Shown here piece after piece: positions 1-10,316 of a stretch of 64,000 bases of DNA (positions are counted from its first letter, which is position 1; every line of letters starts with the position of its first letter). The stretch comes from Azonexus sp. (lineage in GTDB: Bacteria; Pseudomonadota; Gammaproteobacteria; Burkholderiales; Rhodocyclaceae): contig NZ_JAKLLH010000010.1 of NCBI RefSeq assembly GCF_023150235.1, forward strand, positions 62,001 through 126,000, written 5' to 3'. The notes under the pieces are model-generated. The model saw only the letters and a list, made by a program, of their open reading frames with translations. It had not been told where the DNA came from and ran no database searches. The translations under genes were made by a program, and so were the position numbers.

Positions 1-1836
1 ATCCTCGAACGGGTCGAGGCGATCCACAAGGAAACACTACGTGGTCGCGTCTTCGTCGCGCTGCACATGCATGCCGGCGACGGCAACGTGCATACCAACA
101 TCCCGGTCAACTCCGACAACTACGAGATGCTGCAGACGGCGCACCAGGCCGTCGAGCGGATCATGCACCTGGCGCGTGGCCTCGACGGGGTGATTTCCGG
201 CGAACACGGGATTGGCATCACCAAGCTCGAATTCCTCACCGACGAGGAACTCGGCCCGTTCCGCGCTTACAAGCAGAAGGTCGACCCGGAAGGGCGCTTC
301 AACAAGGGCAAGCTGATGCCCGGCGGCGACATGGGCAATGCCTATACCCCGTCGTTCAGCCTGCTCGGCACCGAATCGCTGATCATGGAGCAATCGGAAA
401 TCGGCAAGATTTCCGACATGATCAAGAACTGCCTGCGCTGCGGCAAGTGCAAGCCGGTCTGCTCGACCCACGTGCCGCGCGCCAACCTGCTCTACAGCCC
501 GCGCAACAAGATTCTCGGCACCTCGCTGCTGGTCGAAGCCTTCCTCTACGAAGAACAGACCCGGCGCGGCATTTCGCTGAAGCATTTCGACGAATTCAAC
601 GACGTCGCCGACCATTGCACGGTCTGCCACCGTTGCGTCAAGCCCTGCCCGGTCGATATCGACTTCGGCGATGTTTCCGTCGCCATGCGCAACTTCCTGC
701 GCAAGCAGGACAAGAAGCGCTTCAGCCCCGGTACGGCGGCAGCGATGACCTACCTGAACCTGAAGGATCCGGCGACGATCAAGCTGATGCGCGGCGTGAT
801 GATGGACTTCGGCTTCAAGGCCCAGCGTCTGGCGCACAAGGTGGCCAAGGCGATCGGCCTGGTCCAGGACAGCCGCGCGCATCCACCGGCAACGGTCGGC
901 GCGCCGACGGTCAAAACCCAGGTCATCCACTTCCTCAACCGGCCGATGCCGGGCAACCTGCCCAAGCGCACCTCGCGCGGCCTGCTCGACATCGAGGACG
1001 ACAAGGTCATCCCGGTGATCCGCAATCCGAAGAAAACCACGGCCGACTCCGATGCCGTGTTCTATTTCCCCGGTTGCGGCTCCGAGCGCCTGTTCTCGCA
1101 GGTCGGTCTGGCCACCCAGGCGATGCTCTACGAAATCGGCGCGACCACGGTGCTGCCGCCGGGCTACCTGTGCTGCGGCTATCCGCAGAATGCCTCGGGC
1201 GACGAAGCCAAGGGCCAGCAGATCACCACCGACAACCGCGTGCTCTTCCACCGCGTTGCCACCACGCTCAACTATCTCGACATCAAGACGGTGATCGTCT
1301 CCTGCGGCACCTGCATGGATCAATTGCAGAAATACCAGTTCGAGAAGATCTTCCCCGGCTGCCGCCTGCTCGACATCCACGAGTATCTGATGGAGAAGGG
1401 GGTCAAGCTCGAAGGCGTCGAGGGCACGCGCTACATGTACCACGACCCCTGCCACACGCCGATGAAGGCCTACAACCCGCTCGCCGTGACCAAGGCGCTG
1501 ATGGGCCAGGAAATGCCGCTGAACGACCGCTGCTGCGGCGACTCCGGCTCCTTCGCCTATTCGCGTCCGGATATCGCGACGCAGGTCAAGTTCCGCAAGC
1601 AGCAGGAAATCGAGAAGGGCGCCGACAAGCTGCGGGCCGACGGTTTCACGGGCGAGGTCAAGATCCTGACTTCCTGCCCGGCGTGCTTGCAGGGTTTGAG
1701 TCGCTACGACGACGATGCCGGCACCCAGGCCGACTACATCGTGGTCGAAATGGCCAAGCACCTGCTCGGCGACAACTGGCTGGCCGATTATGTCGGCAAG
1801 GCCAACCAGGGCGGGATCGAACGCGTCCTGCTGTAG
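1..1836 (+). CDS. FAD-linked oxidase / Fe-S oxidoreductase fusion, 3' part
   Basis: The reading frame is open from the first base, so the 5' end lies outside the window. The visible start is the end of a GlcD-type FAD-oxidase C-terminal domain (HMHAGDGNVHTNI, SGEHGIG, and the DPEGRFNKGKLMPG tail). It is followed by two 4Fe-4S ferredoxin motifs (CLRCGKCKPVC and CTVCHRCVKPCP) and two CCG-type cysteine-rich domains (LCCGYP, RCCGDSG) as in GlpC/heterodisulfide-reductase-like proteins. The fused architecture resembles the large DUF3683-type oxidoreductases of betaproteobacteria (family knowledge). It probably oxidises a 2-hydroxy acid and passes electrons through Fe-S clusters to the respiratory chain; the substrate is not evident. 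Confidence 0.85.
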   Translation: MLERVEAIHKETLRGRVFVALHMHAGDGNVHTNIPVNSDNYEMLQTAHQAVERIMHLARGLDGVISGEHGIGITKLEFLTDEELGPFRAYKQKVDPEGRFNKGKLMPGGDMGNAYTPSFSLLGTESLIMEQSEIGKISDMIKNCLRCGKCKPVCSTHVPRANLLYSPRNKILGTSLLVEAFLYEEQTRRGISLKHFDEFNDVADHCTVCHRCVKPCPVDIDFGDVSVAMRNFLRKQDKKRFSPGTAAAMTYLNLKDPATIKLMRGVMMDFGFKAQRLAHKVAKAIGLVQDSRAHPPATVGAPTVKTQVIHFLNRPMPGNLPKRTSRGLLDIEDDKVIPVIRNPKKTTADSDAVFYFPGCGSERLFSQVGLATQAMLYEIGATTVLPPGYLCCGYPQNASGDEAKGQQITTDNRVLFHRVATTLNYLDIKTVIVSCGTCMDQLQKYQFEKIFPGCRLLDIHEYLMEKGVKLEGVEGTRYMYHDPCHTPMKAYNPLAVTKALMGQEMPLNDRCCGDSGSFAYSRPDIATQVKFRKQQEIEKGADKLRADGFTGEVKILTSCPACLQGLSRYDDDAGTQADYIVVEMAKHLLGDNWLADYVGKANQGGIERVLL

Positions 1837-1860
1837 TTTTTGCCGAAATTCGGCGTTGAC

Positions 1861-1890
1861 CGTGGAAGGGCACGATGTTGCCTTTCCACG
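1861..1890 (+). repeat. Hairpin upstream of HIT gene
   Basis: CGTGGAAGGGCA pairs with TGCCTTTCCACG through a short loop (12-bp stem with one G-T pair). It lies between the oxidoreductase stop and the ribosome binding site of the HIT gene. There is no T-run, so it is not an obvious terminator. Its left edge, TTGACCGTGG, is a one-base variant of the GTCGACCGTG half-site found across this window. Confidence 0.5.
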
Positions 1891-1906
1891 CCTGCCAGGA
1901 GAACGC

Positions 1907-2344
1907 ATGAGCCCGCTCGCTCCCGTCTGTCCCTTGTGTGCCGAAGACGGCGGCACCGTCCTCTGGCGCAACGCGCAACTCCGCGTGATCCGGGTCAACG
2001 ATCCCGATTATCCCGGCTTCTGTCGCATCGTCTGGCAGGCGCATGTGCGCGAAATGAGCGATCTGGCGCCGGCCGAGCGGCAGCAACTGATGGCCGCGGT
2101 TTTCGCCGTTGAAAGCGTGGTGCGCGAGTTGTTCGCACCCGACAAGATCAATCTCGCCAGTTTCGGCAACATGGTGCCGCATCTGCATTGGCACGTGATT
2201 CCCCGTTGGCGGGACGACCGGCATTTTCCCGAGCCGGTCTGGGGTCAGGTTCAGCGCCCCGCATCACCCAATCGCCGGGAAATACCCGACACCGTTCTCG
2301 GCTCGGCGCTGGCAGCCGCGCTCGGCGCCCCGCCGCAAGCCTGA
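1907..2344 (+). CDS. HIT family protein
   Basis: A 145-residue histidine-triad protein. The signature H92-L-H94-W-H96 sits in PHLHWHVIPRW near residue 95, and the N-terminal CPLC may be a metal or structural cysteine pair. HIT proteins hydrolyse or transfer nucleoside monophosphates from dinucleotide-type substrates; the true substrate here is unknown. The ATG at 1907 is chosen because CAGGAG lies 6 bases upstream; the frame is open further upstream but would overlap the preceding gene and the hairpin. It may be co-transcribed with the oxidoreductase, whose stop is 70 bases away. Confidence 0.85.
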   Translation: MSPLAPVCPLCAEDGGTVLWRNAQLRVIRVNDPDYPGFCRIVWQAHVREMSDLAPAERQQLMAAVFAVESVVRELFAPDKINLASFGNMVPHLHWHVIPRWRDDRHFPEPVWGQVQRPASPNRREIPDTVLGSALAAALGAPPQA

Positions 2345-2453
2345 GCATTCCCTTTCAGCGCCGATGGCGCGGCATGCCTTGCCGGGCAGCACCGCTAAAG
2401 TCCGGCATGTATTTTGCATCATTCCTGTTCCTCAATGTCATCGGGAGCAGATC

Positions 2454-3092
2454 ATGATCATTACCAGCCGATTCGCGGTCAGCCAGGTTTCAAGCGGGGC
2501 CACTTACTTACAGGCACGGCAGACAACGCCGATGGCCGCCATGCCCCGGGCAAGCAGCGAAGTCAGCATTTCCACGACGGCCCGCGCACTGCTCGCCAGC
2601 GAACAGACATCAGCCAACGCCGAAGTGGCGCAGCGCCTGGCCGAAATCAAGAAGCGGCCAGGGGTCGAGCGCAGTCCGGCCGATTACGACTATCTGCGGG
2701 CGCACGATCAACGCTTTGTCGAGCTGGGCGAGCGGGATCCGAAAACCTGGACTGCCGACGAGGTCGATTACATGCAGCAGGCCGGCGGCTTCGTGAATAC
2801 GATGGCCAAGCTCAGCCCCAAGGAAAAAGCGATGTACGACCAGCTGGTTGCCGAGGGCAACCACGAGGCAGCTGCGGGGCTCAATCTGGTGGCGATGGCG
2901 CGGATGCTGCCAGATGACCAGGAGGTCACTTTGCCCGATGGCAAGGTCTTCAACCCGAACCGCACCGAAGTCACGGCGGACAACATTCGCAAGCTGTTCC
3001 GGCAGATGTTCGTCGATCCCAGCGGCCAGACCGACCGGAGCTTCGAGGCGCTGGCCAGTTGGCTGGACCGGCAGGCACCGGCGAGCGTCTGA
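2454..3092 (+). CDS. Hypothetical protein, 212 aa
   Basis: I do not recognise this protein. It begins MIITSRFAVSQVSSG, is Ala/Ser/Thr-rich for about 50 residues (reminiscent of the disordered N-termini of small alpha-helical cytosolic proteins), then has a mainly charged helical region (AEVAQRLAEIKKRPG, SPKEKAMYDQLVAEGN). No signal peptide or membrane segment is visible. GGGAG about 8 bases before the ATG at 2454 supports this start over the longer upstream frame. It stands alone, between the HIT gene and icd, and a complete copy of the CACGGTCGACCGTG palindrome follows its stop. Confidence 0.6.
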   Translation: MIITSRFAVSQVSSGATYLQARQTTPMAAMPRASSEVSISTTARALLASEQTSANAEVAQRLAEIKKRPGVERSPADYDYLRAHDQRFVELGERDPKTWTADEVDYMQQAGGFVNTMAKLSPKEKAMYDQLVAEGNHEAAAGLNLVAMARMLPDDQEVTLPDGKVFNPNRTEVTADNIRKLFRQMFVDPSGQTDRSFEALASWLDRQAPASV

Positions 3093-3121
3093 GCATCGAT
3101 CCGGCATTTTTTGCCATGATT

Positions 3122-3135
3122 CACGGTCGACCGTG
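3122..3135. repeat. CACGGTCGACCGTG palindrome, full copy 1
   Basis: A perfect 14-bp palindrome 30 bases after the stop of the 212-aa protein. The flanks TTTTGCCA and TGGCAAAA are also complementary, so an RNA copy could form a longer stem followed by AACCGGATTTTT. It may act as a terminator for the upstream gene. Confidence 0.75.
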
Positions 3136-3289
3136 GCAAAACCGGATTTTTCCCGAGCTGGCCCTCACCTCTCCGCTGGCTGACATGGCGACCGGATTTG
3201 CTCCATAATTTGCCCGACCGGCGCGCAGCAAATGCCTCCGGGGCAGGGGCCGACGGCCCCGTCGCCTGCACACAGACCAAGGAGTAGCC

Positions 3290-4531
<1,242 letters not shown>

Positions 4532-4557
4532 TCCGGGCGCATTTATGGTTGAATGAG

Positions 4558-4580
4558 GCCCCCGCGCGCGGGGGCTTTTT
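4558..4580 (+). terminator. Rho-independent terminator of icd
   Basis: GCCCCCGC and GCGGGGGC form a GC-rich stem around a short loop, followed immediately by TTTTTCTTT. It lies 27 bases after the icd stop and just before murI. Confidence 0.9.
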
Positions 4581-4601
4581 CTTTGCCCAGCCTTTGATTC
4601 C

Positions 4602-5387
4602 GTGAACGCTCGCCCGATTGCTGTCTTCGATTCCGGCCTTGGTGGCTTGACCGTGTTGCGCGCCCTGCAGGCGCGCCTGCCGCACGAAGACTATTTCTAT
4701 TTCGCCGACACCCGGCACTTGCCGTATGGCGACAAGCCCGAGGTGTTCTTGCGCGAGCGCGGGGTCAGCATCGCAACCGCGCTCGCGGCACAAGGGGCCA
4801 AGGCGCTGGTGATCGCCTGCAACACGGCGACGGCGGCAGCGGCCGAAGCGATCCGGGCCGCGACCGCCTTGCCCATCGTCGCCCTGGAGCCTGGCGTCAA
4901 GCCGGCCTGCAATCTCAGCCGCAGCGGCATCATCGGTGTTTTGGCGACGACGCGGACGCTGGCCAGCGAACGCTTTCAGCGGCTGGTTGCCGAGCATGGC
5001 CGAGGCCAGCAGGTGCTCGCCCAAGCTTGCCCCGGCCTGGCCGAAACAATAGAGCGCGACGGGCCGGGCAGTGCTGCGGTTGAAGACTTGCTGGACCGCT
5101 ACCTGGCGCCGCTCAACGCCGCCGGCGCCGATGTCGTGGTCCTCGGCTGCACGCATTACCCCTGGGTCGCCGAGGCGATTGCCCGCCGCATGCCGGCCGG
5201 CACCCAATTGCTCGATACCGGCGCCGCAGTCGCCCGTCAGCTCGAACGCCTGCTTGCCGCTGGCGGCCTGCTCGGCGGCGGCAGCGGCCGCTGCCAATTG
5301 GCGACCAGCGGCGGGCCGGAGCGGGTCGCCGCCACGGTCGACCGGCTCTTCGGGCAAAAAATCCCGGTCGCGCACTGGGAACCCTGA
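4602..5387 (+). CDS. murI: Glutamate racemase
   Basis: A 261-residue enzyme that converts L- to D-glutamate for peptidoglycan synthesis. The hallmark FDSGLGGLTVL at the N-terminus holds the catalytic Asp/Ser pair, and both catalytic cysteines are present: C73 in VIACNTATAAA and C183 in VLGCTHYPW. The start codon is GTG, just downstream of the icd terminator. A half copy of the window-wide palindrome (CACGGTCGAC, 5333-5342) lies in the last codons, read as TVDR. Directly downstream is the AT-richer ATPase/TOPRIM pair, which appears to be inserted after this gene. Confidence 0.96.
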   Translation: MNARPIAVFDSGLGGLTVLRALQARLPHEDYFYFADTRHLPYGDKPEVFLRERGVSIATALAAQGAKALVIACNTATAAAAEAIRAATALPIVALEPGVKPACNLSRSGIIGVLATTRTLASERFQRLVAEHGRGQQVLAQACPGLAETIERDGPGSAAVEDLLDRYLAPLNAAGADVVVLGCTHYPWVAEAIARRMPAGTQLLDTGAAVARQLERLLAAGGLLGGGSGRCQLATSGGPERVAATVDRLFGQKIPVAHWEP

Positions 5388-5418
5388 ACGAGTTCAAAAT
5401 CCTGTATTGTCAAAGACT

Positions 5419-6597
5419 ATGAGTCATCAGGAATCGGTAATAGATATGTCGAAATACCCTCTGGAGCAGATTGAAGTCGACGGATTTCGTGGCTTTCGAG
5501 AGTTCACTCTTGCCGGGCTGGGTGCTGTAAATGTTTTGGTCGGTGGCAATAACTGTGGAAAAACGAGCCTACTCGAAGCGATATCGGTGTTGTCAGCACC
5601 TGTTGACCCAGACAGCCTCATGGAGATGATTCGTGGGAGAGATTCCGGGGGGATAGACGAGTCCAGGTTGGATTCATTGCGTTGGTGTTTTCGCCGCGAT
5701 GCCCCTTTTACTGACCCCGAGGAGTTGGTTTCTGCCTGTTGTGAAATTCGGGTTAAAGGCTTGTTTAAGCTAGAACAGCTGCGGATTACTCTGATTGAAC
5801 TTTTGGGGGAGCCTGGCTCTCGGGAATTGGAACGGGGCAGGCGATTCGGCCGGCTGACTGACTCTGAAAAACTGGACCAAGCGTGGCGTGGTTCAAGTGT
5901 CCGTTACGAGCCTATTTTTTCCAGTGAGCTGGAGTTGGCCGAGAAATATTCCATGCTTGAAATGCTGGTTTGGGAGGGCTTGCCGATTACGCGGGCGGCA
6001 GGATTAAAAAGAAAAACCGGACCACATCTGGCTTGCGCAATGATTTACCCCCATGCATATCGAATCAACGCGGTCCAGGTGCAGTTGTTGTCACGCCAAC
6101 GTTTCCAGCAAGGGGAAAACCTGGAAACGGAGTTGCTCCGGCATTTCGATCCAGAGATTGAGGAGGTAATTGTTGGATCGAGCCGAGGCTTGCGGCCATC
6201 AATTTATCTTCGGCATAGACGTCTTGGCGTGGTTCCTCTCTCTGTGTTTGGTGATGCGATGCGTCGTTCGGTACTGCTCGCCTCCACTTTGAGTGCCTTG
6301 CCACCTGGTGGGGTGTTGTTGATTGATGAGGCGGAGGCAGGCATCCATGTTGAAGCTCAGGCAAAATATTTTGCCTGGCTGATGGGGGCTGCACGCCAGC
6401 GCCAGGTCCAGGTATTCATGACGACGCACAGTCTGGAGGCGCTGGATGCGATTTTGATGGGGCAGGACAGTTCATCGGAAGATGGGGCGGTTGTCGTCTA
6501 TCAGCTCAAGCGCGATGGGGCTGATATCCACAGCAAACGCTTTGCCGGTGACTTGTTGCACCGCTTGCGCTTTGAGCGCGGCCTCGACTTGAGGTAA
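5419..6597 (+). CDS. AAA family ATPase (OLD/RecF-like, AAA_15/AAA_21 type)
   Basis: A 392-residue SMC/RecF/OLD-like ATPase. Visible features: the N-terminal beta strand EQIEVDGFRGFREF typical of the family, Walker A GGNNCGKT (residues 42-49), a signature-like segment LSVFGDAMRRS near 274-284, Walker B VLLIDEAEAGIH with D303-E304, and a switch histidine in MTTHSLEAL (H337). It overlaps no neighbour and is followed 6 bases later by a TOPRIM-type gene. This two-gene layout matches ATPase plus TOPRIM nuclease anti-phage modules such as PARIS or split OLD systems (family knowledge); function here is inference. Base composition is visibly more AT-rich than murI or the CoA-transferase. An alternative ATG lies at 5446; neither has a strong ribosome binding site. 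Confidence 0.88.
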   Translation: MSHQESVIDMSKYPLEQIEVDGFRGFREFTLAGLGAVNVLVGGNNCGKTSLLEAISVLSAPVDPDSLMEMIRGRDSGGIDESRLDSLRWCFRRDAPFTDPEELVSACCEIRVKGLFKLEQLRITLIELLGEPGSRELERGRRFGRLTDSEKLDQAWRGSSVRYEPIFSSELELAEKYSMLEMLVWEGLPITRAAGLKRKTGPHLACAMIYPHAYRINAVQVQLLSRQRFQQGENLETELLRHFDPEIEEVIVGSSRGLRPSIYLRHRRLGVVPLSVFGDAMRRSVLLASTLSALPPGGVLLIDEAEAGIHVEAQAKYFAWLMGAARQRQVQVFMTTHSLEALDAILMGQDSSSEDGAVVVYQLKRDGADIHSKRFAGDLLHRLRFERGLDLR

Positions 6598-6603
6598 GGG
6601 TTG

Positions 6604-7416
6604 ATGCGCAAATATGGTTATCTTGTGGTCGAAGGACCGCATGATGTCGAGTTTTGTTATCGCCTGCTGAGTGGTGGCAATCGCGCTTCTGGCTTACAGC
6701 GAGTTCAGAGTCTGGCTGACTTGGATAAAGAGTTGAAAGTCTTGGTGCCGGATAAATTTCCTCATAAAGGTGATTTGCAAAAGCGGGTTCCTGTACCGCT
6801 ATTTTTGCAAAGCAAGACACACAGCATTGCAATTCATAGTGCTGTTGGGGATTCAAATCTGGTGGACAGGCTGGAAGAAACTGTTGCGATGCTGAATAAG
6901 TTCCCCTTCACTGGCTTGGGGATCATGCTCGATTCTGACAGTCAGGAAACCTCTGCAAAGCGTTATAGCCAATTGCGTGAGCGAGTGAAGAAAACAAGCA
7001 TGGGGCTGAGCTTCCCGGTATCTCCGGGGGCGGTTGCATCAGGCCCACCGCGTTGCGGCGCATTTGTTTTGCCCGACAATGCCAGCCAAGGTACGCTGGA
7101 AGATCTATTACTTGAGAGTGCGGCTGTTCAGTATGCCAATCTGCTGCCTGTTGCAAAGAACTATGTCGATGCTGCAATAAGAGAAAATTTGATTCCCCAA
7201 AATCACCGTCAGGACATTGACAAACCTGCCGGGCGTAACAAGGCCGTGATTGGGGCTATGGCCACCTTGTTCAAGCCGGGAAAAGCCATACAGACCTCGA
7301 TCCAGGATAATGCCTGGTTACGGGCAGAAGCGCTTTCCATTCCGAAGATCAAGGCCGTGCAGCAGTTCCTGGCCGACTTGTTTGATTTGCCCATCGAACA
7401 CAGCAGTGAATCTTGA
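6604..7416 (+). CDS. DUF3226-like TOPRIM-domain protein, ATPase partner
   Basis: A 270-residue protein with TOPRIM-fold hallmarks: YLVVEGPHDVEF with the conserved Glu (E10) and Asp (D14), and GIMLDSDSQ with the D-x-D pair (D110, D112) that binds metal in DnaG, topoisomerases and OLD nucleases. FVLPDNASQGTLEDLLLE (residues 154-171) matches the PDN...LED signature I associate with DUF3226. It probably supplies nuclease activity gated by the upstream ATPase (inference). The ATG at 6604 has GAGGTAAGGG directly upstream; a TTG lies one codon earlier. Its stop is separated by one base from the CoA-transferase start, and its composition is AT-rich. Confidence 0.82.
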   Translation: MRKYGYLVVEGPHDVEFCYRLLSGGNRASGLQRVQSLADLDKELKVLVPDKFPHKGDLQKRVPVPLFLQSKTHSIAIHSAVGDSNLVDRLEETVAMLNKFPFTGLGIMLDSDSQETSAKRYSQLRERVKKTSMGLSFPVSPGAVASGPPRCGAFVLPDNASQGTLEDLLLESAAVQYANLLPVAKNYVDAAIRENLIPQNHRQDIDKPAGRNKAVIGAMATLFKPGKAIQTSIQDNAWLRAEALSIPKIKAVQQFLADLFDLPIEHSSES

Positions 7417-7417
7417 A

Positions 7418-8617
7418 ATGAGCGAAAAGCAAAAACCTTTGGCCGGGCTCAAGGTGGTCGAACTTGGCACCTTGATCGCCGGCCCGTTCTGTACCCGGAT
7501 CATGGGCGAGTTCGGTGCCGAGGTGATCAAGGTCGAGGCGCCGGATGGCGGCGATCCGCTGCGCAAATGGCGCAAGCTCTACGAGGGCACCTCGCTGTGG
7601 TGGTACGTGCAGGCGCGCAACAAGAAGTCGGTGACCGCCAACCTCAAGCACCCGGACGGGCGCGAGTTCGTGCGCCGGCTGATCGCCGAGGCCGACATCC
7701 TGGTCGAGAATTTCCGCCCCGGCGTGCTCGAGAAGCTGGGCCTCGGCTGGGAGGCGCTCAAGGCCGCCAATCCCGGCCTGGTCATGGTCCGTCTCTCGGG
7801 CTTCGGCCAGAGCGGGCCGTACAAGGAGCAGCCGGGCTTTGGCGCGGTCGGCGAGTCGATGGGCGGGTTGCGCTACATCACCGGTTTTGCCGACCGGCCG
7901 CCGGTGCGCACCGGGATTTCGATCGGCGATTCGATTGCCGCTTTGTGGGGCGCCATCGGCGCGCTGATGGCCTTACGCCACAAGGAGGTCAATGGCGGGG
8001 CCGGACAGGTGGTCGATGTCGCACTCTACGAAGCGGTGTTCGCGATGATGGAATCACTGGTGCCGGAGTTCGACGTCTTCGGCTTCGTCCGCGAACGCAC
8101 CGGCAACATCATGCCCGGCATCACCCCATCGAATACCCATACCACCCGCGACGGCAAGCACGTGACCATCGGCGCCAACGGCGATGCGATCTTCCGCCGC
8201 TTCATGCTCGCCATCGGTCGTGCCGACCTCGCCGACGATCCGGCGCTGGCCGACAACGCCGGCCGTGACGCGCGGCGCGACGAAATCTATGCCGTGATCG
8301 ACGGCTGGTGTGCCGCCCACGACGAGGCCGAGGTGCTGGCGGTGCTCGAACAGGCCGAGGTGCCGGCCTCGCGCGTCTATTCTGCGGTCGACATGTTCGC
8401 CGACCCGCAATTCATCGCCCGCCAGATGTTCGCGACGGCGCAGCTGCCGGACGGCAAGGCCTTCAAGATGCCGGGGATCATCCCCAAGCTGTCGGAAACG
8501 CCCGGCGCCACCGAGTGGATCGGCCCGACGCTGGGCGAGCACACCGATACGGTGCTTGCCGCACTGGGTTACAAGGCCGAAGAAATCGCCCGACTACACC
8601 GGGAAGCGGCCGTTTAG
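7418..8617 (+). CDS. CaiB/BaiF CoA-transferase family III protein
   Basis: A 399-residue class III CoA-transferase. LAGLKVVELGTLIAGPFCTRIMGEFGAEVIKVE is the family N-terminus; VENFRPGVLEKLG, RLSGFGQSGPY and GQVVDVALYEA (containing the probable catalytic Asp) follow. The enzyme moves CoA between carboxylic acids; donor and acceptor are not predictable. The start at MSEKQKPLAG begins one base after the stop of the TOPRIM gene and has no clear ribosome binding site of its own, so it may be translated by coupling. Codon and GC usage return to the high-GC norm here, unlike the two preceding genes. Confidence 0.93.
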   Translation: MSEKQKPLAGLKVVELGTLIAGPFCTRIMGEFGAEVIKVEAPDGGDPLRKWRKLYEGTSLWWYVQARNKKSVTANLKHPDGREFVRRLIAEADILVENFRPGVLEKLGLGWEALKAANPGLVMVRLSGFGQSGPYKEQPGFGAVGESMGGLRYITGFADRPPVRTGISIGDSIAALWGAIGALMALRHKEVNGGAGQVVDVALYEAVFAMMESLVPEFDVFGFVRERTGNIMPGITPSNTHTTRDGKHVTIGANGDAIFRRFMLAIGRADLADDPALADNAGRDARRDEIYAVIDGWCAAHDEAEVLAVLEQAEVPASRVYSAVDMFADPQFIARQMFATAQLPDGKAFKMPGIIPKLSETPGATEWIGPTLGEHTDTVLAALGYKAEEIARLHREAAV

Positions 8618-8681
8618 GCGGCACTTCCCTTCGCTTCCCGAGCGCCCCCGGTTTCGGGGAATCACGATTCCGGCAGCGGGT

Positions 8682-10316
8682 TCAGGTTCGGAAGCGCCCG
8701 ATCTGCTGTGTCAATTGGTTGGCGATACGTTCCAAAGTGTTGGCGGCATCGGCCGTATTGCGAATGGTGCCGGAAGTTTGCTCGACCATTTGCGCAATTT
8801 CTTCCACCCGCTGGGCAATTGCAGTACTGGTCGCACTCTGTTCGCGCGTCGCACTGGCAACATCGCCGATGCGTTCCAGAGTCTTGCCGGTCTCGGTTTC
8901 GATCAGACGCAGGGCTTCCGAAGCCTCGCCGGCAAGAGAAACCCCGTTACCGACCTCGGGCAGGGCTGAACTCATGGCCACAACGGCTGCCGCCGTATCG
9001 CGCTGGATACTCTGCAACATCTCCTCGATTTCCCCGGTGGCTTTGGTCGTACGCTCGGCCAGCGTCCGTACCTCGTCGGCCACCACGGCAAAACCGCGCC
9101 CCTGATCGCCGGCGCGGGCAGCCTCAATGGCGGCGTTGAGTGCCAGAAGATTGGTCTGGCCGGCGATATCCTTGATCACCAGGGCAATGCCCGAAACCTG
9201 ATTGGCACGCTCGGCCAGGGCGTGAATCCGGCCCGAGGCATCGTTGACCGTGTGCGCAATGTTCTCGATGGCCTTGCTGGCCGCCTCGACACGCTGCCGG
9301 CCCTCATCGGCCTGCTGCAGGGCGCTGCGCGAATTGCGCTCGGTATCGCCCGCATTGTCCGAGATGTGGCTGGAGCTGACCGTCAGTTCCTCAATCGCCG
9401 CCGCCATCGAGGAGGTGGCATCCGACTGCTGTTCGGCGGCACGGCTGACCTCATCGGCGGCATGCCGGATATTCTCGGCATTTGCCGCCAGTAGCGCGGC
9501 GCTGCGGCGGACTTCGTCGATCAGCCCGCGCAACGAAGCCAGCATGTGGTTCAGCGCGGCCAGCAGACTCCCCGGCGGGGCCTCGATCGCTACCGTCAGA
9601 TCGCCGTCCGCCACCTGCTGCATCACTGCCACCGCCTGCGCCGGCTCGCCGCCCAGCTGGTCAACGATACTGCCACGTATCCACCACGCCGCAAGACCTT
9701 GCAGCGCCAGCAGGGTAAAGGCGATCCCCCCGAGCTGCATCAGGTAGGTACGGAACACGGTATCGACATCGTCAATATAAATACCGGTGCCGACGATCCA
9801 GCCCCAGGGTTTGAAACCCTTGACATAGGCAAGCTTGGGAACGGCAGCATCAGACCCGGCGCCTGGCTTGGACCACAGATAATCGACGAAGCCACCTCCC
9901 TGCGCCTCGACGACCCGGACGAATTCGACATAGAGCTGCTTGCCGTTGGGGTCACGGTTGTCGGTCATGTCGCGACCCTGAAGCTCCGGCTTGATCGGAT
10001 GCATCACCGAGCGAGGATGGAAGTCGTTCAACCAGAAATACTCTTTCTCGTCGTAGCGCGCCCTGCGCAGACTCTCCTTGGCGTGGGCCTGCGCCTCCTC
10101 CTGCGTCATCCGGCCAGCGCGCTGAAGCTCCTCGTAATAAGCCAGCTGCGTGTGTGCATATTCGGTCAGATTGCGGATTTTGGCCTTGCGGTCCTCAAGC
10201 ATCGAATCGCGCAAAAGGAAGAGGGCGAACAGACAGAGCAAGCCCACGCCAAGAATGCTCACCACACCGAGCAAATACATGCGCGACGATACCGACCAAT
10301 GCTGAATGCCTTTCAT
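8682..10316 (-). CDS. Methyl-accepting chemotaxis protein with single Cache domain
   Basis: A 544-residue chemoreceptor. It has an N-terminal membrane helix ([22 protein letters not shown]), a periplasmic sCache-type sensor ([19 protein letters not shown] and [18 protein letters not shown] are typical), a second membrane helix, a HAMP-like linker and a long cytoplasmic coiled coil with the signaling hairpin [34 protein letters not shown]. There is no CheR-tethering pentapeptide at the end (GRFRT). The start is placed at MKGIQHW because GGGAGGGT precedes it by a few bases; a longer frame starts ten codons earlier. The ligand is unknown; small carboxylates are common for this sensor type (family knowledge). 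Confidence 0.93.
   Translation of the reverse strand: MKGIQHWSVSSRMYLLGVVSILGVGLLCLFALFLLRDSMLEDRKAKIRNLTEYAHTQLAYYEELQRAGRMTQEEAQAHAKESLRRARYDEKEYFWLNDFHPRSVMHPIKPELQGRDMTDNRDPNGKQLYVEFVRVVEAQGGGFVDYLWSKPGAGSDAAVPKLAYVKGFKPWGWIVGTGIYIDDVDTVFRTYLMQLGGIAFTLLALQGLAAWWIRGSIVDQLGGEPAQAVAVMQQVADGDLTVAIEAPPGSLLAALNHMLASLRGLIDEVRRSAALLAANAENIRHAADEVSRAAEQQSDATSSMAAAIEELTVSSSHISDNAGDTERNSRSALQQADEGRQRVEAASKAIENIAHTVNDASGRIHALAERANQVSGIALVIKDIAGQTNLLALNAAIEAARAGDQGRGFAVVADEVRTLAERTTKATGEIEEMLQSIQRDTAAAVVAMSSALPEVGNGVSLAGEASEALRLIETETGKTLERIGDVASATREQSATSTAIAQRVEEIAQMVEQTSGTIRNTADAANTLERIANQLTQQIGRFRT

Noticed and set aside
37-1998. 653-aa antisense open frame under the oxidoreductase gene
   Set aside because: Complement of a high-GC gene; Ala/Leu/Val/Asp/His-biased composition without any domain, fully explained by the well-supported plus-strand gene.
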